DNA of 64,000 bases from Phymorhynchus buccinoides (lineage: Eukaryota > Mollusca > Gastropoda > Neogastropoda > Raphitomidae): the NCBI GenBank assembly GCA_017654935.2, contig CM065713.1, forward strand, positions 22,438,564 to 22,502,563, written 5' to 3'. Each line of letters opens with the position of its first letter. Position 1 is the first letter of the stretch. Shown here piece by piece: positions 13,891 through 25,860 of this stretch. Made by a program: the position numbers and the translations under genes. A model generated the notes under the pieces. That model was not told the origin of the DNA and did no database searches. It saw only the letters and a list, made by a program, of their open reading frames with translations.

Positions 13891-14339
13891 ATCGCTTGAA
13901 GAATTCGAATCGTCGCTATACCAGCTTGGTTTCCGCTGATTCTCATCCAGCCGGCCGCACATGGTCTCCAGCAGCCCCACCTTCGTTTCGGCCGAGAGGT
14001 GCTGGTAATGCTCGGAGTAGCACAGGTCCCTCTTGCTGTCACAGACATTGAGGTACAGGTCCGTCATCGCTTTGTCACCGGGCAGGCGGAAGGCGTCGCA
14101 CGCCCTCAAGTACAGACAAAGCCGGTCCAGGAGATCATCTTTGTCCAAACTCTGCCCCTTCAGGCTGCCTCTGGGGATCGGGGAATGCGAACGGCGGGAT
14201 CTGCGGTCGGTCGTGTAATGGTCGTAGAAGTTGTGAAAGTGGGAAGCCACGCAGCTGCTCATGTACTCCTGGCACCTGACCTTGACCTCTTCCGTGTCGT
14301 ATTTGTCGGCCAACGTCAGCAGCTGCAAAAGGTTCTCAT
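13879..14339 (-). CDS. BTB gene exon 3 (rest of BTB, BACK-like region, stop)
   Basis: The acceptor is ttttcccag before 14339. The frame continues to TAA at 13881-13879. The last ~30 residues, Ser/Asp-rich, lie inside the tandemly repeated segment, so the true C-terminus could differ in other individuals. Confidence 0.85.
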
Positions 14340-17300
14340 CTGGGAAAACGAAACAAAAACCACAAAAATGTATCACAAATGCGCATTAAAGTGCTGGCAA
14401 CACACTCATTATTCATGTACCATATCTTACGGGCTATAAGTCCATAACATACGGTACATTTGTACATGCATAACAAATGCACATTAAAGTGCTGGCAACA
14501 CACTCATTATTCATGTACCATATCTTACAGGCTATAAGTCCATAACATACGGTACATTTGTACATGCATAACAAATGCACATTAAAGTGCTGGCAACACA
14601 CTGAAAAGAAACAAACCTTTAAGTTGAAGTCAAATAGAATTCTAAAACTAAACTAAAAAAGGACATTTAACCTCTTCACCACCCCGTCACGGATATTTCC
14701 GTCCACTTCCGGTAACCTATAAACTGCCCCGTCACGGAAATATCCGTCATAGGGTTATTCTAAGAGTTTCCCTTTTTCTATCCATATGCTTTCCGCAGTA
14801 TGTTTGAATGCATGTGAGAGTGTTCTCAAATGATAGTATATTCAATTCCCTTTCAGAAAAGTATAGGTTATTACGTTATATGCATAATTTGTATTCAGCA
14901 GTTTTTGCGACAGACTTCGCAACCTAAAACGGCTTGGTAAATAGTTGCCTCAGAACCGGTGTGGTGTTCTCAAAGTGGATTTTCTGGACATGTGCGAAGA
15001 GTTAAGGATAGGTTTAGGGTTAGGGATAGGGTTAGGGTTAGGGATAGGTTTAGGGTCAATTTAGTGTCGAACACACAAAAAATAAAATTTGATGGTACGT
15101 CATGATCGATTTCGCACATGCGCAGACATGTTGAGAACAAATCCATTTTGAGAATGCTACACCGGAAACAGGCTTGGCAGCGAAGGGATTAAATAATAAC
15201 AATAATAATTTTATTTCATATAGCGCTAAAATCCATACAGTAGTATGCTCGATGCGCTTTACAAAAGCAACATTAAAATCAACATTAAAAACATGCATTA
15301 AAATCAACAAGATAGTCATAGTACTCATACTACCAACATTCCAGTGCAAAGAAATAAAGTAACAAAAATAACATGATTCTCACTCACAAAGACATCCACC
15401 CTCATTCACCAGTCTCTCTAAATAAAAACAACATACAGTATTTATACGGCGCTGAATCTTGATAGAAATCAAATCAAAGCGTACACACACGTTAGCATTC
15501 ATAACGCATTCAAACAAAAATGCAATACAAAGCGACACACACACGTATGACATAAATGGTATACAGCAGAAACAGACCTAAAGGCAAAGAGAGAGAAGAG
15601 AAAGAGAGTGGAGCCTCAATGACGGGGGAACAGGTGGGTTTTGAGGTTAGATTTGAAAGCAGAGAGGGTCGGTCGCTGACGGAGGGAAAGAGGAAAACAA
15701 CAACAACGACAGCAAAAAAGCAACAAACCGTTAATGGTCTCTCCCCGACACAGGGTTCTGGGCAAGAGGACGTTGACAAACAGCGTCATGTCCTCGAAGC
15801 TTTCATCGGGGAGGGGGACCGAGTCTTTCGTGGACTCCTTGAAACCCGAGAAGAACATCCTGTGGAAGACCGGGGAGTGGTGCGCCAGTACGGCGCGGCT
15901 CACGCGCAGTTCCTTCCCTTCCACCGCCAGGGTCACGTCGGCGATGACTTTGGGAATTCCCTGAAAGGTCACCTCCTCTTTGCTGGAAACTATAAAAAAA
16001 GGTTAAAAATTAAAAAAAATGAAATAACTTGTTTTTTAAAAGAACATTTTTTTTTCTATTTAAAAATGTATACTGTAATTCGCGGACTACAAGCCGCAAC
16101 TTTTTTTTAACCCCACCCCCGCGGCTAGTACAGTGCTGCGGCCTAAACGTTACAGAAAGTGAAAGTAAGCTCAACTCAGTGGCATCCTTGATTCAGACCT
16201 TTGATCTGTGGCCTTGTTCACGGTTGATGACAAAAAAAAATCACCTTGATTTCTGTATATTTTTCACAAAATGACGATCTGTTTCACGGTCCGACACTTT
16301 CGTTTTGGCAGTCAACACACCCACGATCAACTCTAGACTCAACCGGAAGCGGACATCATGCATCGCCACGCTTCCGCGGCTTATGCTTCGACGCGGCTTA
16401 TGCATTACTTTTTTCTTTTCTTTTTTTTAAAGTAGGCGGTGCGGCTTATATTATGAAGCGGCTTGTAGTCTGTATAAGATCTGACGACACACTGTCACAT
16501 GCCTATTAATAATATTATTATTATTACATCCCTTTGTGTCTCCTTTTTATCTATAACTCCAGTGAAACACGAAGAATGATTCTGAAAAATAAAACCACTC
16601 TACGGAAACGCTGTTCAAATTTCCTGCCATGCTTTGTCCGGGTCATAGCAAGCCTGACAGCAAATTTGAGGCGATTCGGTTAAGAAACGGCGGAGTTATT
16701 CGTGAAAAGGTGAAGCGGCGTCTAGCGCGCGTTTCTGAACCGATTCGCTTCCGGTTTGGCACACGGATAGTCCCCGGCCCCGGTCATCTTCCTGCCAAAT
16801 TCGAAGGCAATCGGCCCAGAAACGCCGGAGATACGGGCGCCGAGAGGCCGGCGGATGCACGATTCGCGAAACCGCGCAAATGACACGGCCGCCTCGGTTG
16901 CCGTTGTCATCGCCCGGCTCACAGCAAATTTGAAGCGATTCGGTTGAAAAAAGGCGGAGTTATAAGGCCCGTTTCGTGTTTCAGACAGACAGACACACAC
17001 ACACATACGGACGGACAGTTGGCTTTTTATTATATGATTATTTATGTGAGGTTCGAAAGTCAAGCCCAGGTCCACAAACACCCCAAGATCTTTCTCAACA
17101 TCTGTAGGCTCCAGCACCCGTCTATCTTTCATATAATATGTATGCTTGGGATTATTTTTTACCGAGGTGCATAACCTTACCACTTTTGACTATTAAATTT
17201 CATGAGCCAAGTATCAGCCCATGTAACTAAGTTATCAATGCACGTTTGAACTCTTTTTCTTGATTCATCGTTTTCTACGTTATTGTATGCCTTAGTGTCA

Positions 17301-20300
17301 TCAGCAAAGATCTTCATATTTCAGTCTACATAAGTTGGCAAATCATTTATAAAAAACAGGAATAAATTATAAAGTGGGACCCAGGACACTACCCTGTGGG
17401 ACCCCACTAGTGACATCTACCTTTTTAGAACTAAATCCATTTATAGTTACATATTGTGTGCGCTCGCTCAAGAAATCCCTGATCCACCCCAACAGTCTTC
17501 CGCCTACTCCATAGCCCGCTAGCTTCAAAATAAGTCTGGAATGTGAAACAGTATCGAACGCCTTCTGAAAATCTAGGTAAACGGCGTCCACTGGCCTACC
17601 TTCCTCCAGGGAGCCTATCCAGTCTCCCAAGGTGACTAACAGCTGTGTGACACAAGATCGTCCCCGGGTAAAACCAAATTGGTCTTTAGATAAAATATCA
17701 TTCTCAATTAAAATCATCACACAGTGCGTCACGGATGAAACCTTAAAAAAGTTTACAAACGATGGAGGTAAGGCTCACTGGGCGGTAGTTCCCAGGACTA
17801 CTCTTATCGCCCTTTTTAAATATTGGTGTAACTTGAGCTACTTTCCAGCTAGTAGGTAATTTGCCTACTAGTACAGATTTATTAAATAAAAAACGTTAGA
17901 GGCCACACCAACTGACTAGACAATTCCTTGAGGACTCTAGGATGTATTTCGTCAGGTCCAGGTGATTTATCTATTTTTAAGGACTGTAGTGCTTTCAGCA
18001 TTTGCTCCTGACTAATTGTGACCGAGTCAATCACTGAATTATAACTTGCTTTAAAATTTGGCAAACTATTTGCTGGGTCTGTTATAAAAACACTGTGACG
18101 AGGTAATGGGTTAAAAGGCTAAGTCCCTAGGGAAGACTTTAGAAAATTTGCCTTTAGCCCACTTCTCTAGGGTATGGGAGATGAGCAACTTTCCCGGCCC
18201 CTTTTCATCTCATAAATTTATATTTGTGCCCGGGTTCTGGCTCGTATGGTTGTAAGAAATACAAGTGGTTGAATTGCTCTAAATGGCAGACAGAGAGAAG
18301 TAGGGTTTTACATGAAATTACAAGACTCCCACTCTCATCAGTCTGACCAAAGGGTTCAGGATTATTTGACACTTGTATTTTATTTACTCCCAAAATCTGC
18401 ATAAGATTATGCAACAATAATAATAAAGCAGCTCAATGGCGCCAAAACAAAATATGGATAAAAAACAATGAAATCCGAAAGGATTTACAAGACTTTTGTC
18501 TTTCTATAAGGTTCGCCCCATGCCGGAAGGGTTACTAATTATCTTCAGTGTCCGTAGGAAAGTTCCAGTGATTTGCGCGGTTTTATAAACTTAGCTCTTG
18601 GCAAGTTCCTCCGTAGTGATCGGCGAATGCTGGTGTGGCTGGGCTTGCTCGTCAGATGAGAGTAGCTCCCAGTCGTTCCGGTTACGGCTTCGCGGGATGG
18701 CACGGTTCAGGCATGGTCTCCTCACGGATTCTGGGTGCGGGGCGTCTTTCCCGTCTTGGTGCTTGGTGGAGTCCGGGATGATCGTCCGGCCCACGATGCC
18801 CTGCTGATAATCACAGGAGAAGGTGGATGTAGATCTCTATGGCTTAGAGACAAGGGGCTTCAGTCGGCAGGGAATTAGTGAATCCCAACCGGCTAGAAGG
18901 CTTCCCTTGTACAATAGCACTAGTTAATAAATAAACTGAATTTCAGTTAACAAACTGAGATCAGTAAAACATAAAAGGTGATCAAGACAACATCACTCTC
19001 CATCCAACACCTGGAAAGGAATGGTATCATAAAGTGCAAGATTGCGGCCCATAGGTTTCCTACTAAAAATAGACAAATGGGTTAGTAGGCATAAACTCCG
19101 GTTCTGGTACCAAAAGTGTTCAAGTCAAAAACACACACACACAAATAATCAGTGCACATAAATAGAATAGAATGTTTACCACTTCTTTTCTATAACATAT
19201 CTATCTACTCCTTATTCATCATTGAACATAGGATCTAGATCAAAACTAGGGTCAAACAAACAACCAGTCTCAATCACCAGTCATCAATAAGACTTACTAG
19301 GTGGGCTATTCTGGCTGGGAGAGGTGTTGCTCTAGTCAGTTTCAGCGTCTTGTGTGAAAAACTTTTTCTCACTACGCCAATTATAGCCTTCACTTTCAAA
19401 CAATGAAAGCCTGTCATTGGTTTATAGCAGTCGACACGTCACAAGATGATGTTCAAAATGTACAGAACAATCACGCGCCTATTACATCCTTATCACGTGC
19501 CGACATTCAAATCCTTCTCGTGCTCGGAAAGGCAAAACCGTCTTCAAAGGGAATTGACCGTGGTTGTCACTTTCTCATGATTGGAAAGGACGAGGTGTCT
19601 TACAAAGGGAGCCGACTGTTGATATCACTATCTCGTGATGAGACGGTAGATAAGAGGGGGGGGGGGGAGGGGGGGGGGTGAAGGGAGATAACCTCTGTAG
19701 GGGTTACATGCCGACCGGGAACAAAGAGACAACTCCCTTACTCGGCGTTCTCTTTGAAGCGGCCGGGCAATTAACGTGGCGGCTGGTCGAGACATGAAAA
19801 AGAGAGAGGGGGGGAGGGGAGAGGGGGGGGGGGGTGTAGATAAGAAATAAAGAAAGCGGGTCACGCGGGACACTTACGTCACAAACACTACCAAAAAACT
19901 CATTTAAGACTATTGCCAATTATTGGCAATAGTCTTAAATGAGTTTTTATCGGTAAAGGTAAAGATGTGCCACCCCCCTTACATTTCTCGGTTAATTGAA
20001 ATGTTATGTTTTTGCCTTTCTTACCAAACATAAAGCTGTATTTTAGGAACCTTTTTAGCTAATAACCTTTTTGGAATACTAACCCTATCCCTAGCCCTAC
20101 CCCCCACTATGTACTGCAGTACACCGCGATTTGTCACAGTTGTGGTTCGTTGCGTTTTTCCGTCTTATAGGGTGGGGGGTAGGGTTAGGGCTAGGGTTAG
20201 TATTCCAAAAAGGTTATTAGCTAAAAATGTTCATAAAATACAGCTTTATGTATGGTAAGAAAGGCAAAAACATAAAAATACAATTAACCAAGAAATGTAG

Positions 20301-20897
20301 GGGGGGTGGCACATCTTGACCTTTACCTTTTTATCTATTTTTAAGGACATATCTCAGTTATCTGTTTCAGTATAAGTCCCATCTTTTTGCCTTCATTTTG
20401 AAATTTGTTCTTCTCTTCTTCTTCTTCTTCGCCTTAGGCAGCCAACTTCATCACGCTGAAGATTCTGCTGCACTTTAGGGGGTAGTACGAAAAAGAAACA
20501 AAATAAGTTCAGCAAAGATAGGGTAGATACTAGATAGTGAGATAGGATCATGAAATATTATTGGGAAAAGATAGAGCCAAAATAGTCAGGAATTTAGTAT
20601 TATGATACTCCGAATTTAGTATTATGATACTCTAGGCTTAGTCTTGTCAGATACATATTTAAAAAATACTTTAGGATTATTTTTGGCTTCCTAGGCCAAC
20701 AGATTTCGGGCACTGGCATGATAGAACTCCAATTTACCTTAATTTTTGGTATAAATTTGTCACAAGCTTCCAGGTTTCGTCTCAGGCGTAGAAAAAGATA
20801 TTAGATAAAGTAGACTTATCTCCAACTTACCATTGGATTGTGCTCCACTGTCCGTCTTCCTAGTAGGTAAGCCTCTCAAGCTTTTAGCCGATTTCAT
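13879..20897 (-). CDS. BTB/POZ domain protein (3 exons)
   Basis: Joining 20831-20897, 15729-15989 and 13879-14339 gives 262 residues, and both junctions agree in phase. After a short basic N-terminus, residues ~30-140 form a BTB/POZ fold. Visible landmarks are a β-strand [12 protein letters not shown], the His/Ser-rich [14 protein letters not shown] core, and the later [17 protein letters not shown] helix. A BACK-like helical C-terminus ([15 protein letters not shown]...) follows. Such proteins usually dimerise and act as adaptors for Cullin-3 ubiquitin ligases. It resembles the BTB part of BATH-type proteins, but no MATH domain is visible. Exons 2 and 3 are secure. Exon 1 is inferred from its Met, its strong GTAAGT donor and matching phase. 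A LINE tail sits immediately downstream of the exon-2 donor. Substrate unknown. Confidence 0.75.
14362..14612. repeat. Tandem repeat of ~120 bp (about 2 copies)
   Basis: The unit acattaaagtgctggcaaca...cataacatacggtacatttg is repeated in the intron just upstream of BTB exon 3. Confidence 0.85.
14665..15192. mobile_element. TTTAACC-ended MITE with a nested F2 foldback element
   Basis: The outer element starts tttaacctcttcacc and ends cagcgaagggattaaa. A related, reversed copy lies at 52218-52506, sharing the cggatatttccgt arms. The foldback at 14957-15165 with telomere-like units (15008-15056) lies inside. Confidence 0.65.
15190..15722 (-). pseudogene. LINE 3' tail
   Basis: On the minus strand a frame reads [16 protein letters not shown] at about 15620-15690, followed by a 3' region ending with a gcgctatatgaaataaaatt-type block and ATT repeats near 15195. 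A close relative lies at 30485-30765. The element abuts the donor of BTB exon 2. Confidence 0.7.
15729..15989 (-). CDS. BTB gene exon 2 (N-terminal half of BTB domain)
   Basis: The acceptor is tttttatag before 15989 and the donor is gtttgt after 15729. The exon encodes the first part of the BTB fold. It is GC-rich and well formed. Confidence 0.85.
16075..16485. mobile_element. MITE with GGACTACAAGCCGC inverted ends
   Basis: The left end cgcggactacaagccgc and right end gcggcttgtagtctg are inverted, and inner gcggcttat blocks are repeated. It lies in BTB intron 1. Confidence 0.7.
16620..17035. repeat. Dispersed repeat with ACACACATACGGACGGACAG end
   Basis: This GC-rich segment contains two copies of a block with gcaaatttgaggcgattcgg (16658 and 16923) and ends in CA and GGAC tracts. 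No gene is recognised. Confidence 0.5.
17035..18085 (-). pseudogene. CR1-like LINE reverse transcriptase, 5'-truncated and broken
   Basis: The minus strand carries, in order, [20 protein letters not shown] (near 18000), a frame-shifted stretch, a 121-residue frame with [31 protein letters not shown] and [11 protein letters not shown], then FADDTKAY near 17310, and a downstream ORF2 block [11 protein letters not shown] near 17085. These are RT motifs 2-6 of a CR1/L2-type non-LTR retrotransposon. Frameshifts show that it is dead. It lies in intron 1 of the BTB gene, in the same orientation. Confidence 0.9.
18086..19885. other. Unclassified, possibly degraded retroelement
   Basis: A minus-strand 67-residue polar frame at 18591-18794 resembles the tail of a retroelement polyprotein, and tggcgccaaaa near 18437 resembles a primer-binding-type site. 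I cannot find LTRs or protease/RT motifs. G-rich runs lie at 19655-19680 and 19809-19835. Confidence 0.3.
19890..19945. repeat. Perfect short palindrome
   Basis: Arms of about 27 bp (aaaaactcatttaagactat and its complement) meet at ccaattattgg. Confidence 0.9.
19950..20335. mobile_element. Large foldback element with telomere-like arm segments
   Basis: Arms of about 160-170 bp are inverted (aaggtaaagatgtgccaccc to gggtggcacatcttgacctt). Both arms carry TAACCCTA/TAGGGTTA blocks near 20080-20105 and 20172-20200. Confidence 0.85.
20336..20830. other. Unclassified intronic sequence (BTB intron 1)
   Basis: A (TTC)n run lies at 20412-20430 and a duplicated aatttagtattatgatactc occurs near 20590-20632. 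No gene is seen. Confidence 0.4.
20831..20897 (-). CDS. BTB gene exon 1 (inferred)
   Basis: The start codon is at 20897-20895. The exon encodes 22 mostly basic and polar residues plus one base and ends at CAATG|gtaagttgg. The phase matches exon 2. There is no homology support, so this is the least certain exon of the gene. Confidence 0.45.
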
Positions 20898-21247
20898 GTT
20901 TGGAAAAACGTAGGCAACGTGTAGAACTTATGAGTCCGACTTCAGAACTTGCGCCATATAGAGTCAGAGTGGCCCCCCTTGTGGCGCGTCGATTTACCCA
21001 CGTGGCTATTTAACCTCATGTGGCAAAATATCTTCCCCCAACTAAATCTAAAGTAATGTCTCATATGACTTAGGTCGAGAAGACGTAAAACTTTATTTTC
21101 ACTCATGTTGCCTCTTCTTACATTGTGGCGGTTAGGTACTATAGCCGATGAGGTTTATCCGAGGCGTGGTTACCGCTACACATATCTATATTGATAAAAA
21201 CTCGGGACTTTACTGGTGTTGCACTGCCTCCGGGCATTGCAGCCAGT

Positions 21248-21464
21248 AGGGGAAGACGGGGTAAAAAGCGCATGGGCGGGTAAGAAGCCCACCCCAATTA
21301 TCTCATGAAATAAAGAAAATTTCAGTCAAATTTGCCCATGAGACGAATGCTAGACATTAACGCTCGTCTCATGGGTAAAATGAGACTGAAATTTGCTTCA
21401 TTTCATGAGATAATTGGGGGGGGGCTTCTTACCCGCCCATGCGCTTTTTACCCCGTCTTCCCCT
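21248..21464. mobile_element. Palindromic MITE with AGGGGAAGACGGGG ends, copy C
   Basis: This is the complete element, flanked by TA on both sides and almost identical to 9210-9424. The TA flanks suggest a Tc1/mariner-type mobiliser. Confidence 0.9.
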
Positions 21465-21489
21465 ATGTCTATGACCGAGAGGACGTAAA

Positions 21490-21792
21490 ACACCATTTTT
21501 CTTCTTCTTCTTCTTTTGCTTCTTCTTCTTCTCTTCTTCTCTTCAGGGCCCGCGGTCAGTATGCTGACCATTCTGGCACCTTTGGAAAAGAAAAAAAAAA
21601 AGCCTGAAAAATGGGGGGCCGGTCGGTCTGTTCTTTACTGCGGACATGCCTGCTTAACTAATATTAAAGGGACAGATGGTGGGGGGGGGGGGGGGGGGGG
21701 GCGCTTAATGGATTATTGTTGGTCCTGCACTACTGACACACAGGAGTGAAAATAAAACTCTCTCTCTACCCCCCATTCTCTTATATATCTGT

Positions 21793-21889
<97 letters not shown>

Positions 21890-22017
21890 ACAGGGCTGGC
21901 TGTAAAAAAAAAGTATGTATACTTATCTCATTACCCTGTATAAATAAAATTTCGTTCGTTCTCTCTCTTTCTCTCTCTCTAAAATCTTTATCCTTGAAAA
22001 ATAAAGTTCAAGTTTTC

Positions 22018-22082
<65 letters not shown>

Positions 22083-22340
22083 ACTCTCTCTCTCTCTCAG
22101 CTTAAGTTTCTCTCTGTATCTCTTTTCTCTAGCTCTCTTTTATTTGGGTCTATATATCTCTGTTTGGCTTTCTCTTTCTCTCTATTTCTCTGTCTGTCTT
22201 TCTTTCTGTGTCTCTGTCTCTCTATGTATCCCTCTCTCTCAGTCTCTCCCCATCTTTCTCTCTCTGGCTCTCTTTCTGTCTCTCGGACTCTCTCTGTCTC
22301 TCTTTTTCAGTTTCTTTGTCTTTCTCTCACTGTGTCAGTG
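21490..22340. repeat. Simple repeats and a short dispersed repeat
   Basis: A dispersed block (gggcccgcggtcagtatgctg...) at about 21545-21610 recurs at 44380-44435 and 50465-50520. It is followed by poly-G at 21680-21700 and long TC runs at 21795-21890 and 22019-22115. Ser-Leu frames here are artefacts of the repeat. Confidence 0.85.
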
Positions 22341-22384
22341 ATTATGTGCTTCACATGCATTTGGATGTATAAATCAAGGAGTCA

Positions 22385-23473
22385 GTGAGCAGATTTCAAA
22401 AGTTGGCGAGGACCAGCCGAAAGTAAGCAAGCAATAGTAAAGGTAACTGAGCAACTGCAGGTTCTGTCGATATCAGTTGATGGCACTGAGATCAAGCTAT
22501 CAACATCTGTCCGCAATCTAGGTGTTACTTTGGACCAAACAGCATGTTTCCAATGTTTGCAAGTCTTGCTATCTATAGAACTTCGAAGAATTAGTTCAAT
22601 CTGCCGTTTCCTCACTGATGCCCTGAAGACTCTACTGCCGGAGTCTGTGCTTTTGTTCTGTCTCGCCTTGACTAGCTACTCTAACTCACTTCTTGCTGGC
22701 TGTCCATCAACTCTCATCTCTAAACTCCAACGGGTCCAGAATAATGCTACTCGTCTCATTTCTTGCTCCCCTAGGCCGGTACGACCATATCACTCCGGTT
22801 CTTCGTTCCCTACATTGGCTCCCAGTTCAAGTTGACTACAAAATTCTCCTCCTTGTCTTCAAGTCACTGAATGATCAGGCTCCCTTATATCTCTCTGATC
22901 TTCTTCATCTCTATGTCCCAGCTCGCCAACTACGTTCATCTTCTGCATGATTCTAGTCTCCTTTCCCTTCCCTCCATCCGTCTCAAATCTGCTGGCCAAC
23001 GTTCTTTTTCCTGTCAAGCACCATCTCTTTGGAATTCAATGCCTTCTCCTCTCCGACACTCCAACTCAGTCTCCTCATTCAAAACCTCTCTTAAAACCCA
23101 TCTTTTTCCTGCTGCACCCTAAACATTTGATCAGTTGTCTATCGTGTGCACGTGAGGGAAGATTGAATAGGAGGTTTGTGGTGTGTGTGTGTGTTGTGTA
23201 TGTATGTGAGCATACATGTCTGCGTACATGCGTGAAGTGTGCTTTGGTTTTGTGTGCACGCATGTGTCTGTATTGTAATATAATAATAGTACATTTATAT
23301 AGCGCTTTACCTCAAATGTCTGCATGCATGTGTGTCTGTCTGCGTGTACGTATGTATTTGTATGTGTATCCTCTAACGTTTGTGTATGTGTGTTGGTGTA
23401 TGTGGTCAGTCCGTGCAACTCATTTGCTATGGCTTACTGAATGAAAGATGAATAATGAGTCGGTGTCAATAAA

Positions 23474-23505
<32 letters not shown>

Positions 23506-23539
23506 AAAGAGTGGGGAGGCGGAGTTAGGGAGTGGTATT

Positions 23540-23610
<71 letters not shown>

Positions 23611-23755
23611 TTTGTATATGCGTTGTTGCTGGTTTGTGTCATTCTTAAATACTGTTTTTGTTATCTACTTGATGATGAATAATTGATTGTAAAGCGCTTT
23701 GGGCTCATTTGAGGTAAAGCGCTATATAAATGTACTATTATTGTTATTGTAACTT
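22385..23755 (+). pseudogene. LINE ORF2 C-terminal fragment and 3' UTR
   Basis: Three overlapping plus frames spell one broken ORF2 end: VRNLGVTLD (22510), LQRVQNNATRLI (22725), DYKILLLVFKSLNDQAPLYL (22835) and LWNSMPSPLRHSNSVSSFKT (23030), closing with SLKTHLFPAAP. The 3' region has GT and GA microsatellites and ends with gcgctatataaatgtactat and an ATT-type tail near 23750. It is 5'-truncated and frame-shifted. Confidence 0.85.
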
Positions 23756-24004
23756 CCTCTACAATCTTGTCACTCTGTCTTTTTCCTTTGCTTACTGTCA
23801 TCTACTATCTTTCTGCCTTACCGATCCATTCTCCTGCCTTTTTTTTTTTCATGAAACACTTTCAAAAATATTTCCTCCAGCCGAAGTCGGACATGCTGGG
23901 CCTAATTATTTCTTACTTGGGAGGAGTTAGGGGCATAACGGCAGCATGACGCATCTGCGCTCATAATTGACAGGAAAACTGAGCGATCGAAAAAGAAGAA
24001 GAAG
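23752..24004 (+). mobile_element. SINE-like repeat S2 (partial)
   Basis: The copy matches 3895-4172, starts directly after the LINE tail and ends in a GAA-type tail. Confidence 0.65.
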
Positions 24005-24009
24005 ACCGA

Positions 24010-25140
24010 GCAATACTTGTCATCTAGCTGTACCAGGCTTAGAAAGTGATTATTATGATGTTAAGTGCGTACTAAATGTATTGTTTGGTTAGAGCAAAAT
24101 CAATGAAATCTATCGGTGATCTTCTTCAAAAGTGCAGCATTTCCTTAGGGTGGGTTGCCACTTTATAACCTGATGCTGATTCATGTATTGCATTGTTACC
24201 CGACCAGACAGTCTAGTCTGGAACGGGTATTGTTTTTGGTCTGTCTGTCTGTGTGTCAGTCTATCGATTTTCTCAACAACAAAACTAGTGGATGGATTTT
24301 GATCGAATTTAGCACATATAAAAACTTCTTTTTTAAGGAAGCTTCATTTTGGGTCAATTTTGAGTTATGGGTATTTTCGTGTTCTCTAACATCTTATCTT
24401 TCATATTTATAAAGGATAATCTTTAATATGGTCTCTAAATGGTCTTATAAGTGTTTTTAAAACGAGTAGGTCGATGCATTTTCTTCAGCTAGGCTGGACT
24501 TTAGACAGTGTTTTCTGAAAATGGCCGACGCTCACCCTGCTAACTTTAAATGCTCATAACTCTGGAACATTAGAAAGAGATTTGTCTTGAAAGTTTTCAT
24601 TCAAGTCGTTCCGGACATATATGGCCGGAATTAACAGATAGCTGTCAGTTTAATGCATACCTTGGTCACTTCTAAACTCGCTTCACTCCCTTAGACCACA
24701 ATTTTGCTTCTGACTTTGCCTTTGCAGTGGTTTGTTGTGGGGCAACCAATCGGTAGAGAGTTTTTCTATATAAAGTCTATATATAAAAAAGTCTGATCTA
24801 CCACTTCCCTATGTCTAAACCTGAAGTAAAAACCCGTAACCTTCTTTCATTACTCCTTTTGTTCATGTACGTTTTGTTTGTGTGTATGGCTGGAGTGATC
24901 TATGAGTTTTATGAATGACACAAAATCGTTGCGATGCGAATGAGTTCATGCCCCTTTCGTGGTGCTGGGTCACATATGTGAAATGCTTGAGCACATGAGG
25001 GTTTCAGTGTTAAACTGCTCCTAATGGACTGCAGGTGTTGGATCTGTGACCGAATAAACTACCAAAATTCTGACATGTGTATGACGTGAACCGGGCAGTC
25101 ATATGACTCGTGGGAATTAAGCCAGTGGATAATCTAGAAG
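24010..25140. other. Intergenic sequence with one dispersed repeat
   Basis: Blocks such as tcaacaacaaaactagtgga (24275) and the region 24480-24560 recur near 45650-45850 in reverse. No gene is recognised. Confidence 0.4.
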
Positions 25141-25144
25141 ATAG

Positions 25145-25305
25145 TACAGTGGAACCTCCCTATAAGACCTCCCATTATAAGACTCCCTCCCACATAAGAC
25201 CTACTTGTCCGAGACATTGCCCTTCTTTGTAAGTATTAAAATTACCTCCCTTATAAGACCTCATTTTGGATGATTTTTGAAGGTCTTATGAGAGAGGTTC
25301 CACTA
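25145..25305. mobile_element. pogo/Tigger-like MITE, single-unit copy
   Basis: Inverted ends acagtggaacctcccta and gagaggttccacta flank one internal unit. It is the unexpanded form of the element at 6013-6820. Confidence 0.75.
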
Positions 25306-25659
25306 TATAGCTTAAACACACACACACACACACACATGCACACCATGTATTCACGCAAACTTCACCAACAACCACTATCACACTTATTCAACATCACACA
25401 AATCCGAATTTTGAGGGTTTTTTTTGTTGTTCTTCCTATTCACTCAACTTCTCAAGTCTTCATATAAAAAAAAAGCAGGCATAAAAAAAAATACTAAAAA
25501 GGCTTCATTGGAGCAGGTTCAAATAAGACTACATGCTTCAAACACACACACATTGAAACAACACCACATGCTTAAAACAGTTTAACAACGCACGCACGCA
25601 CACGCACACACACAATGTGCTTCAAACACACACATGTTCAAGCAACACAACATGTTTAA

Positions 25660-25860
25660 CCCTTTCGCCGCCAGCCATGTTTCTGCCCCAAAATACCATT
25701 AAACTTAACTGAATAGAGCGAAAGAATGTCAGCAATGTTAGGAATCTCCCTGTGACATCTATAGCACTAGACCTACCCCTACCTCCCAAAATTAAGAAAA
25801 TAGGGCTTTCAGATAACAGGTCTTGATTTGACGCCTTTTATTGGTGGTGAAAGGGTTAAA
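25660..25860. mobile_element. CCCTTTCRCCGCCA MITE
   Basis: It begins ttaaccctttcgccgcc at 25659 and ends ggtggtgaaagggttaa at 25859, so TTAA is present at both ends. It is in the opposite orientation to the copy at 29444. Confidence 0.8.

Noticed and set aside
15510..15779. Extension of the BTB exon-2 frame past its donor
   Set aside because: The sequence turns into a LINE tail, whereas the spliced junction to 14339 restores the BTB fold in phase.
18591..18794. 67-residue polar frame as a host gene
   Set aside because: No homology is recognised and it sits next to a dead LINE and primer-site-like sequence. It is more likely retroelement debris.
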